DNA of 64,000 nucleotides from the NCBI RefSeq assembly GCF_022026395.1, contig NZ_CP041767.1:5810001-5874000 (forward strand), written 5' to 3'. The DNA comes from Brevibacillus brevis (lineage in GTDB: Bacteria; Bacillota; Bacilli; Brevibacillales; Brevibacillaceae). Positions 9,020 through 15,379 of the stretch are shown here, one piece after another. The notes under the pieces were generated by a model. That model was not told the origin of the DNA. It saw only the letters and a program-made list of their open reading frames with translations, and did no database searches. Position 1 is the stretch's first letter. Each line of letters begins with the position of its first letter. Position numbers and translations under genes: made by a program.

Positions 9020-9847
9020 TCACCCTTTTCCTAAATAGCTGACCGTAATGCCGCGTTCTCTCATGCTGTCATAAGCAAGCGGAGAAACAATTGCACCTTT
9101 TTTCACGATCAAAGTCGTATCGCGAAGCTCAGGCTGAGATCTGATCCAATCCGCTGTCAACAGCTTCCCGGAAAAGACAGCTTCTTGCTCATCCAAAGGA
9201 GTCAATGTCGGTTGCTCTGTCTTGCTAGTAGTCTCCACTTTTTGCAGTTGAGACTTCAGCTTGGAAACCACGCGATCAGCCAGACGGCGTTGCTCTGCAA
9301 ACTCTACACCCAGCTCTTTCATGCTCTCAACGTGACGGTTGAACAGCTTTTCATAAGCAGGTGTCAGTGTCAATGTTTGCAGGGTACGACGGTCTGCGCG
9401 CTTGATCCCTGGTACATCGGAACCAGCGATGACGAATTTGCCCGTCACCAACGCGGAAAAGACGATTTCCGCTTTAATTGTTCCTTTTAGACCGGAAGCA
9501 ATTCTCGCTGCATTATCCAAATCGATTTCTGGAATCACGATACCGACATAATCTTTCGGCACTTCCAACGGGGCAGGAGCGTACTCATCTGCTGTAAGGA
9601 TTTTGCCTGCTCCCCCACATTCAATCTTATGCATTCCCAACCAGGAAGAGGTTTCTCCGTCCAGGAAGAGAATGTCATGGCAGATCCCGTGGTTTTTCAG
9701 TTGGATAAAATGATCTTGAAACGCCTCATGAGCCTGGCTGTCGCAAAAAACGTACAGGACACGAGGCGCTGTGCTGCTTTGTTTTTCTGTATTCATCGAT
9801 TGCAAAATTTCTTTCGTAATCGACGCCACCATTTCTCTGATGTCCAT
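9020..9847 (-). CDS. Flavoprotein-like eut protein with EutT-like C-terminal module
   Basis: 275-aa protein of the family found in many Firmicute eut/pdu operons as a hypothetical utilisation protein. Residues about 25-185 look like an alpha/beta flavoprotein (Dfp-like) fold (VLYVFCDSQAHEAF, YVGIVIPEIDLDNAARIASG, IVFSALVTGKFVIAG). Residues about 230-275 (LLTADWIRSQPELRD, then KKGAIVSPLAYDSMRERGI) resemble the N-terminal segment of EutT and of the PduL encoded next door. Residues 1-18 (DIREMVASITKEILQSM) form an amphipathic helix that could target it to the shell. GGAGG lies nine bases before the ATG at 9847; a TTG three codons earlier is less likely. Biochemical function is unknown. Confidence 0.75.
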   Translation of the reverse strand: MDIREMVASITKEILQSMNTEKQSSTAPRVLYVFCDSQAHEAFQDHFIQLKNHGICHDILFLDGETSSWLGMHKIECGGAGKILTADEYAPAPLEVPKDYVGIVIPEIDLDNAARIASGLKGTIKAEIVFSALVTGKFVIAGSDVPGIKRADRRTLQTLTLTPAYEKLFNRHVESMKELGVEFAEQRRLADRVVSKLKSQLQKVETTSKTEQPTLTPLDEQEAVFSGKLLTADWIRSQPELRDTTLIVKKGAIVSPLAYDSMRERGITVSYLGKG

Positions 9848-9862
9848 CAAGCTCAACCTCCG

Positions 9863-10639
9863 TTAGCCGGAGTAAAATTGCCCGTTCTTGCCGATCACTT
9901 TTACCCGGTCGCCCGTTTTCAAATTAGCGGCATTTCCTTCATCCGTATCAACGTGGAAATCAAGTGCAAACTGCGGATGTACACGAACGACTACATCTGG
10001 ATAGATAATAGGACGATCGCTTTGCGTCGCCAGAATCAGCCTATCGCCATCCTTCACTTGATATTGCTCGGCATCTGCTGGAGACATATGAACATGGCTC
10101 TTCGCTACGATTACGCCTTTGTCCATCACAACAGTCCCTTTTGCCGTTACAAGCACCATACCTGGTGTACCTTCAATATCTCCAGACATACGCACAGGGG
10201 CATGAACACCTACTGCGAAGCCGTCTGTTCTGGAAATTTCCACTTGTGTCGCCCCACGAGCTGGTCCCAAGATGCGAACCCCGTGAATGCTGCCTTTTGG
10301 TCCTACGATGGTGACTGTTTCCTGGCAAGCAAACTGGCCTGGCTGCGACAAATCACGCATTGGCGTCAATTGATGGCCTGCTCCGAAAAGCTTTTCCACA
10401 TCTTCTTGCGACAAGTGAACGTGACGATTCGATACGCCCAAAGGAATTTCACGCACTGCCTCGGCAGCTTGATTGGTGGAAGGCTGCTGGTTCTGATCAA
10501 CTTGTTTCACTTGAATCCCTCTTCCTTTCAAGAAATCTGCCGCTGCTGGTGTTATTTTATCCCCTTTCTCAACGAGAAAGGGGTTTGGGATACCTGACTT
10601 ATGCATTGCTCTCAAGGATGCTTCTGTAATGACTGCCAT
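9863..10639 (-). CDS. pduL: PduL-type phosphate acyltransferase (acetyl-CoA to acetyl-P)
   Basis: Converts acetyl-CoA and phosphate to acetyl phosphate and recycles CoA within the compartment; in Firmicute eut operons this gene is often called eutD. The 258-aa protein has two PduL beta-barrel repeats with the zinc-binding histidines in GVSNRHVHLS (about residue 70) and KSHVHMSPADAEQY (about 185), plus LDFHVDTDEGNA. Residues 1-45 are an extra module (VITEASLRAMHKSG, then KITPAAADFLKGRGI) like the start of EutT, in the place where other PduL proteins carry an encapsulation peptide. Ten nt separate it from eutM. Confidence 0.92.
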   Translation of the reverse strand: MAVITEASLRAMHKSGIPNPFLVEKGDKITPAAADFLKGRGIQVKQVDQNQQPSTNQAAEAVREIPLGVSNRHVHLSQEDVEKLFGAGHQLTPMRDLSQPGQFACQETVTIVGPKGSIHGVRILGPARGATQVEISRTDGFAVGVHAPVRMSGDIEGTPGMVLVTAKGTVVMDKGVIVAKSHVHMSPADAEQYQVKDGDRLILATQSDRPIIYPDVVVRVHPQFALDFHVDTDEGNAANLKTGDRVKVIGKNGQFYSG

Positions 10640-10648
10640 AGGGATTTA

Positions 10649-10936
10649 TTACCCTTCGAGTTTAGGCAGGATCAGTTCAATGTCTCCATGAGGGCGTGGG
10701 ATTACGTGTACAGATACGAGCTCTCCTACTTTTTCAGCAGCAGCGGCACCTGCGTCTGTGGAAGCTTTTACTGCACCTACGTCACCACGTACCATAACAG
10801 TTACGAGACCGCCACCTACGTGTACTTTACCAATCAGTTTTACGTTTGCTGCTTTTACCATTGCGTCAGCAGCTTCAACTGCTCCGATCAAACCTTTTGT
10901 TTCTACCATTCCCAATGCGGACATTTCTCCAGCCAT
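10649..10936 (-). CDS. eutM: BMC major shell hexamer, EutM/PduA type
   Basis: 95-aa single-BMC-domain protein, probably the most abundant facet component. It shows the classic order: [26 protein letters not shown], then [23 protein letters not shown], and the C-terminal SVHVIPRPH. The translation signal is strong (AAGGAGG before ATG), consistent with high expression. A 49-nt gap separates it from eutE. Confidence 0.96.
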   Translation of the reverse strand: MAGEMSALGMVETKGLIGAVEAADAMVKAANVKLIGKVHVGGGLVTVMVRGDVGAVKASTDAGAAAAEKVGELVSVHVIPRPHGDIELILPKLEG

Positions 10937-10985
10937 TTTTGTATCCTCCTTAATTATATCTCCAAGATTTTAGTGTTTTACGACA

Positions 10986-12479
10986 TTAAGACGTCATTTC
11001 TGTTAACACGGATTTGATGATGTTCTTGATCTCATCACGGCTCAAGCCAACGTTCATGGAAGAGACAGCCTGTAGAACAGCTTCTTCCGCTTGTGTTGCA
11101 GGAGCTTGTGGTGCTGGCGTTGATTGTGGCATTTCTTTGATACCAAATGCAACACGCTTGATGTTGAACATATGCTTCGCACCGATGTTATCGGAAGTGA
11201 TGTTGCCCCCTAAAGAGCCGCATCCAAGTGTGAACGCTGGTTGTACGCCAGTCGTTGCACCAATTCCCCCGAAAGTCGTACCGGTATTTACCGGAATTCT
11301 GGATGCTGGCATTGCTTGACCATACGCTGCGATGACATTGTCATCCTGGGCGTGAATACCCGCTGTATGTCCAAGACCACCATGCTCCAGCAATTCGCGG
11401 CAACGGGCAAACGCTTCGCTGTCGCCTTGAACAGTGTAGAGGGCAAGGACCGGAGCCAGCTTTTCAACGGACATCGGATATGCTTTACCTACATTGTTCT
11501 CCTCCGCAACCAGGACACGCGTATCAGCAGGGATGGTAATACCCGCCATTTGAGCGATCACATGCGGAGAGCGGCCAACGATCTTCGCGTTCAGCGAGCC
11601 GTTAATCGTAACGATGGCAGCTACTTTTTCCTTTTCTTGCTCGTTCAGGAAGTAGGCGCCTTCACGCTTCAGGGCAGCAATCAATTGGTGTTTGGTGGAT
11701 TCCTCCACTACCAATGCTTGCTCAGAAGCGCAGATTGTACCATAGTCAAACGTTTTGCTCTGCACGATGCGCTTGGCAGCAGCAGCAAAGTCAGCACTGT
11801 GGTGGATGTAGACCGGAACGTTACCAGGTCCCACACCGTAAGCAGGCTTGCCGGAGCTGTATGCCGCGCGTACCATCGGCGTTCCGCCAGTCGCGAGAAT
11901 CAAATTGGTCAGCTTGTGCTTCATCAATTCGTTTGTCGCTGGAAGCGTAGGCTTGGTAACGCAATGGATCAAGCCTTCTGGTGCTCCAGCCGCTACTGCC
12001 GCCTGTGCCATCAGTCGCGCTGCTTCCAGCGTGCACTTGGCTGCAGACGGATGCGGGCTGAAGACAATCGCATTTCTCGCCTTGAGGGAGACCATCGATT
12101 TATAGATAACCGTGGATGTCGGATTGGTGGAAGGCACGATACCAGCTACGATACCGAATGGCTGCGCCACTTCCCATACCTTGTTCTCTTCGTCCTTACG
12201 GATGATGCCAACCGTTTTTACATCTTTCACAGATGCGTACACATCTTGAGCAGCAAACAGGTTTTTCATCCGTTTGTCCGGGATGTTACCAAAGCCTGTT
12301 TCTTCTACAGCCATAGCTGCGAGTCGATCAGCATGCTCCACGCCCGCTTTGGACATGGCTTCGATGATTCTGTCGACTTGTTCTTGGCTGTAAGTAGCGA
12401 ACTTGGCCTGTGCTTCCTTCGCTTGTGCGAGGTAGGTACGCACTTCCTGTATGGAATACAGATCAGCGTCGAGTGTCAT
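10986..12479 (-). CDS. eutE: Acetylating acetaldehyde dehydrogenase
   Basis: Oxidises acetaldehyde with NAD and CoA to acetyl-CoA in the compartment lumen. The 497-aa aldehyde dehydrogenase superfamily protein has PFGIVAGIVPSTNPTSTVIYK, the catalytic cysteine in FDYGTICASEQ (about residue 250), and GAKHMFNIKRVAFG typical of CoA-acylating enzymes. After about residue 445 comes an Ala/Pro linker and a terminal amphipathic helix (SRDEIKNIIKSVLTEM), a likely encapsulation peptide at the C-terminus rather than the N-terminus used by Salmonella EutE. Its ATG overlaps by one base the stop of the preceding BMC gene. Confidence 0.94.
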   Translation of the reverse strand: MTLDADLYSIQEVRTYLAQAKEAQAKFATYSQEQVDRIIEAMSKAGVEHADRLAAMAVEETGFGNIPDKRMKNLFAAQDVYASVKDVKTVGIIRKDEENKVWEVAQPFGIVAGIVPSTNPTSTVIYKSMVSLKARNAIVFSPHPSAAKCTLEAARLMAQAAVAAGAPEGLIHCVTKPTLPATNELMKHKLTNLILATGGTPMVRAAYSSGKPAYGVGPGNVPVYIHHSADFAAAAKRIVQSKTFDYGTICASEQALVVEESTKHQLIAALKREGAYFLNEQEKEKVAAIVTINGSLNAKIVGRSPHVIAQMAGITIPADTRVLVAEENNVGKAYPMSVEKLAPVLALYTVQGDSEAFARCRELLEHGGLGHTAGIHAQDDNVIAAYGQAMPASRIPVNTGTTFGGIGATTGVQPAFTLGCGSLGGNITSDNIGAKHMFNIKRVAFGIKEMPQSTPAPQAPATQAEEAVLQAVSSMNVGLSRDEIKNIIKSVLTEMTS

Positions 12480-12964
12480 TAGGCTTTGTCACCTCCGCCT
12501 TGTTTCTCTTCCAACAGACGAATGAGATCTTCTTTTTTCGCCATGTTGATTTCGTTCGTTGTCAGCGGGAAATCCGCATACGAACGCGCCATTTTGCGCA
12601 GATCATTGATAGACTGATCTTGCAATTTGGACGCTGGCACTTGGGCCGGCTCTGCCTTAACCTCTTCTTTTGCTTCCGGTTTCAGCAGGTTTTTAAGCAT
12701 TTTGGGTACATTTTCGTCAGGACGTGGAATAACGTGTGAGTGCAGCAATGTTCCGACACGTCTCGCAGCTTCAGCACCAGCATCTACTGCTGACTGTACG
12801 GAGGAGACATCTCCGATTACATACACGGTAACGATCCCTGCGTCCGCGCCCTCATAAGAGACGACTTTGACGTCAGCCGCTTTGGCAGCAGCGTCTGCGG
12901 CAGCGATGAGAGCAGGCAAGCCCAATGTCTCGATCATGCCGAGTGAATATGTCGTAGCGCGCAT
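12479..12964 (-). CDS. eutK: BMC shell protein with C-terminal SAP/Rho-N-like tail (EutK-like)
   Basis: 161-aa protein. Residues 1-90 are a BMC domain (SLGMIETLGLPALIAAADAAAKAADV, GIVTVYVIGDVSSVQSAVDAG, HSHVIPRPD). A Glu/Lys/Pro linker (about 90-115) leads to a helical tail (SINDLRKMARSY, then EINMAKKEDLIRLLEE) that looks like a SAP or Rho-N type nucleic-acid-binding fold. EutK of enterics also joins a BMC domain to a putative nucleic-acid-binding domain, hence the name; the tails may not be homologous. It shares a base with the eutE start codon. Confidence 0.85.
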   Translation of the reverse strand: MRATTYSLGMIETLGLPALIAAADAAAKAADVKVVSYEGADAGIVTVYVIGDVSSVQSAVDAGAEAARRVGTLLHSHVIPRPDENVPKMLKNLLKPEAKEEVKAEPAQVPASKLQDQSINDLRKMARSYADFPLTTNEINMAKKEDLIRLLEEKQGGGDKA

Positions 12965-12999
12965 TTACATTACCTCCCCTTCAAGAGGGAAAATCCCTA

Positions 13000-13650
13000 T
13001 TATCGTTTGACAGGCTGTTGGGCGACACTTCTTACGGCATCGGCAAAAGCATCGGCGGCTGCCGTGCATGCCGACTGGCTGCCAGTGAGTAGCGCTCCCC
13101 CAAAGTTCGTTTCTGTTGGTGGACCAAAAAATTGAACCATTTCGACATCTGCAGCCTTGAGGGCGGCATCAATACCATACATGGCCTCCAGCGGTGGTGC
13201 GATCAAGTAGGCAAGCGGTTCACCTTCTCTGATTCCCGCCAGTTGGGACAAATAGCTGCCCGTCCGCGACACAACATGGGCGTAATACGCATGCGTCCCT
13301 TCAGCATTCAAAGAGTAAAAGCATGCTCCGCTTTCCATAAATGCAACGGCTGCATCCAGTCCGCTCTGCACCTCCGATGGCGTCGCGCCTCCGATCATCC
13401 CGATGAACTCGCCGGACAACGGTCCAGACGCATGGCCTGAGCCTGCATAAAACGACTTGGCATACACAACTTCTACCGCTGCCTTTTTGGTCGCTTCATC
13501 AATGGCCGTATACCCCACATCGTCAATCGTGGAGGTCAAAAGCCCCAGACTTCGGATATGAGAAGGCAGGTTCAGCTTCTCCGCAAATTGAGGATCGACA
13601 TTGGGAATCAGTCGGATCGCAAGCGGCGTCGCTCGAATTGGTTTTTCCAT
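13000..13650 (-). CDS. eutL: BMC tandem-domain shell protein EutL
   Basis: Trimeric shell protein with two BMC folds and a gated central pore, likely the route for large molecules such as cofactors. The 216-aa sequence matches EutL throughout: PLAIRLIPNVDPQFAEKL at the start, GYTAIDEATKKAAVEVVYAKSFYAG, SGPLSGEFIGMIGGATPSEV, and a second half with EPLAYLIAPPLEAMYGIDAALKAADVEM split by FFGPPTETNFGGALLTGSQ. I start it at the ATG at 13650, with AAAGGAG eight bases upstream; the longer reading to 13710 would enter the leader hairpin. It is the first gene of the operon. Confidence 0.94.
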   Translation of the reverse strand: MEKPIRATPLAIRLIPNVDPQFAEKLNLPSHIRSLGLLTSTIDDVGYTAIDEATKKAAVEVVYAKSFYAGSGHASGPLSGEFIGMIGGATPSEVQSGLDAAVAFMESGACFYSLNAEGTHAYYAHVVSRTGSYLSQLAGIREGEPLAYLIAPPLEAMYGIDAALKAADVEMVQFFGPPTETNFGGALLTGSQSACTAAADAFADAVRSVAQQPVKR

Positions 13651-13690
13651 GCGTGTCACTCCTTTCAAGACAACATCCCTGATCAAAAGC

Positions 13691-13764
13691 AAAAAAAGGT
13701 GCCTAAACACGAAAAAATAAGATCCGTGTTCAAGGGCACCTTTGCCTTTTGATTATTCACTTGT
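13691..13764 (-). promoter_or_regulatory. Candidate EutV-controlled leader attenuator before eutL
   Basis: Read leftwards, AAAGGTGCC (13743-13735) pairs with GGCACCTTT and an inner ACACG/CGTGT pair extends the stem; seven T follow at 13697-13691. The 5' arm overlaps a small hairpin GGC-AAAGGT-GCC (13746-13735) with an A1/G4 hexaloop. ACAAGT (13764-13759) lies exactly 15 nt before the loop, as in the eutA leader. The terminator and the small hairpin are mutually exclusive, the arrangement expected of ANTAR antitermination. Confidence 0.75.
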
Positions 13765-13809
13765 GGGTAGAAGATAACACGCGATTTACGTGCTCTTTTA
13801 CCTGTCTCT

Positions 13810-13848
13810 AATGTAGAACAAGGCAGGGAAAAATGCAAGCGTTTTCGG
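13810..13848 (-). promoter_or_regulatory. Sigma-A promoter of the eut operon with overlapping cre site
   Basis: Leftward -35 TTGCAT (13838-13833) and -10 TACATT (13815-13810) are 17 bp apart. The sequence CCGAAAACGCTTGCA (13848-13834) matches the CcpA cre consensus except at its first two positions and covers the -35 box, which would give repression by preferred sugars. The start point would be near 13803, leaving a leader of about 150 nt. Confidence 0.6.
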
Positions 13849-13982
13849 CATTCCGTCACTTTTCCATATTCCGGTCATATTACGGACACACGCCCCCGTT
13901 AAATTTGTGTTGTAGCCGAGACGGGCAAGCCCGCAAACAAGGCTCACTACAGTCTAAAGACCCCCCAAGGAGGAATTTCACA

Positions 13983-14540
13983 ATGAAAAAGAAAATGGCA
14001 ATGACAGTTATGGCTTTGGCAGTATCCGCAATGGCAGGTTCCGCGTTTGCGGCAAGTGAACCCGCGAAAACGTCTGGTTCTTCTGCTCCACTGAAAATGG
14101 TGACCACAGATGGTACAAATGCTCTTTTCAAACCGATTATTAGCCTGGAGGAAATGGCGAAAGAAAAAGGGATCACTGTGGAAGAGTTGATCAAGCAGCT
14201 TGAAAAAGAAGGAAAACTGACGAAAGGAGTAGCTATTAACACGAAAGACGGCGATCTGACAACTAGCTTCTCCTTCATGAAATTCGATGCCATCAGCGAT
14301 AACAGTAAGACAATCGACCTGGTTGAAATGGCGAAAGAAAAAGGCATCTCCGTAGAAGAGTTGATCGAGCAGCTTAAAGAAGAAGGCACGCTGGCAATAA
14401 TTTCTTCCACGACAACTATCAATCTGGAAGAAGTAGCAAAAGAAAAAGGCATCTCTGTGGAAGAGTTGATCAAACAGCTCGAAAAAGAAGGCAAGATCAC
14501 AAAAAGTACAACAGTCTCAGTACCTGCCATCAAAAAATAA
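13983..14540 (+). CDS. Small secreted protein with three internal repeats
   Basis: 185-aa protein of unknown function. Residues 1-24 are a Sec signal peptide (MKKKMAMTVMALAVSAMAGS, then AFA/A). The mature part carries three copies of a 28-residue helical repeat at about 53-81, 111-138 and 146-173, with the core EMAKEKGISVEELIEQLKEEG; the copies differ only slightly and the DNA is also similar. Ser/Thr-rich spacers separate them. AAGGAGG lies ten bases before the ATG at 13983, which fixes the start. It is followed by a terminator and then a two-component system. The repeat looks like a short helix-hairpin that could bind a partner; no catalytic residues stand out. Confidence 0.8.
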   Translation: MKKKMAMTVMALAVSAMAGSAFAASEPAKTSGSSAPLKMVTTDGTNALFKPIISLEEMAKEKGITVEELIKQLEKEGKLTKGVAINTKDGDLTTSFSFMKFDAISDNSKTIDLVEMAKEKGISVEELIEQLKEEGTLAIISSTTTINLEEVAKEKGISVEELIKQLEKEGKITKSTTVSVPAIKK

Positions 14541-14564
14541 GCGTTGCCTTTCAAGCACACAAAA

Positions 14565-14594
14565 AAACCTCTAGCAGGAAACTGCCAGAGGTTT
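14565..14594. terminator. Intrinsic terminator after the repeat protein
   Basis: AAACCTCT and AGAGGTTT enclose an inner GCAG/CTGC pair and a GAAA loop. A-tract on the left and TTT on the right let it work in both directions, more strongly leftward. Confidence 0.8.
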
Positions 14595-14701
14595 AGTCAT
14601 GCCGTTCGCCATTCAACGGACACATGATGTCAGTCAAAATGATTTCTATCATTGCTATGATAAGTACAAATTGACTTGAGATAGATAGGAGGTGTTTCTT
14701 C

Positions 14702-15379
14702 GTGAAACGAATTCTACTCATCGAGGATGAAATGCCGATTGCCCGACTTGTCCAGGTCTACCTGGAACGGGCGGGCTATGAGGTAAAATGGAATGTGGGT
14801 GATCACGAGGCAATTCCGACTTTTCTCTCCTGGAAACCAGATCTTGTCCTGCTTGACCTGATGCTGCCCGATCATGACGGCTTGAATATACTCGATCAGA
14901 TTCGCCAATACGGCAGCTGCCCTGTCATTATCATCACGGCGCGCGGTACCGTGCCAGACAAGCTCAAAGGTCTGGCACAAGGGGCAGATGATTACATCGC
15001 CAAGCCATTTGATCCAGAAGAAGTGCTCGCCCGTGTACAAGCTGTGCTCCGCCGTTCCTCTTATATCGCCGAAGCAGATACGATCAGACTCGGGACACTT
15101 TCCATAGATGTTACGGCCCAAAATGCCTTAATCGGGAAAGCACCCCTTTCCTTAATGCCAAGGGATTGGCAACTACTTGTTTTCCTGGCGCGACATCCGA
15201 ACCAATGCTTCAGCCGAGATCAGTTGCTGGATCAGGTGTGGGGAATGGATTTTGAAGGGGGCGATCGCTCTGTGGATACCGCAGTGAAGCGCTTGCGCAA
15301 AAGCTTACTGCCGTGGCCGACTTCTGAAGGGGAAATCAGCACAATCAGAGGAATGGGGTATAGCCTGCGTGTTTACTAA
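14702..15379 (+). CDS. OmpR-family response regulator
   Basis: 225-aa transcription factor. The receiver domain (about 1-120) has the acidic pair in LIEDE, phospho-acceptor Asp in LVLLDLMLPDHDG, Thr in IIITARG and Lys in YIAKPF. A winged-helix DNA-binding domain (about 130-225) ends with the typical VDTAVKRLRKSL and IRGMGYSLRVY. The start is a GTG with GGAGGT upstream. Its last 11 nt overlap the kinase gene. The target genes are not known; the neighbouring secreted repeat protein is one candidate. Confidence 0.9.
   Translation: MKRILLIEDEMPIARLVQVYLERAGYEVKWNVGDHEAIPTFLSWKPDLVLLDLMLPDHDGLNILDQIRQYGSCPVIIITARGTVPDKLKGLAQGADDYIAKPFDPEEVLARVQAVLRRSSYIAEADTIRLGTLSIDVTAQNALIGKAPLSLMPRDWQLLVFLARHPNQCFSRDQLLDQVWGMDFEGGDRSVDTAVKRLRKSLLPWPTSEGEISTIRGMGYSLRVY

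Noticed and set aside
9629-10597. Rightward 322-codon frame opposite pduL and its neighbour
   Set aside because: Shadow of real genes on the other strand; no domain and no start signal.
11241-12482. Rightward 413-codon frame opposite eutE
   Set aside because: Antisense to eutE over its whole length, with histidine/cysteine/arginine-rich shadow composition.
13651-13850. Cobalamin riboswitch in the eut leader, as in enterococcal and Listeria systems
   Set aside because: No B12-box-like sequence was found; the leader is too short and is explained by the attenuator.
13880-14560. Leftward frame opposite the secreted repeat protein
   Set aside because: Antisense; its apparent repeats only mirror those of the real gene, which has a signal peptide and ribosome binding site.
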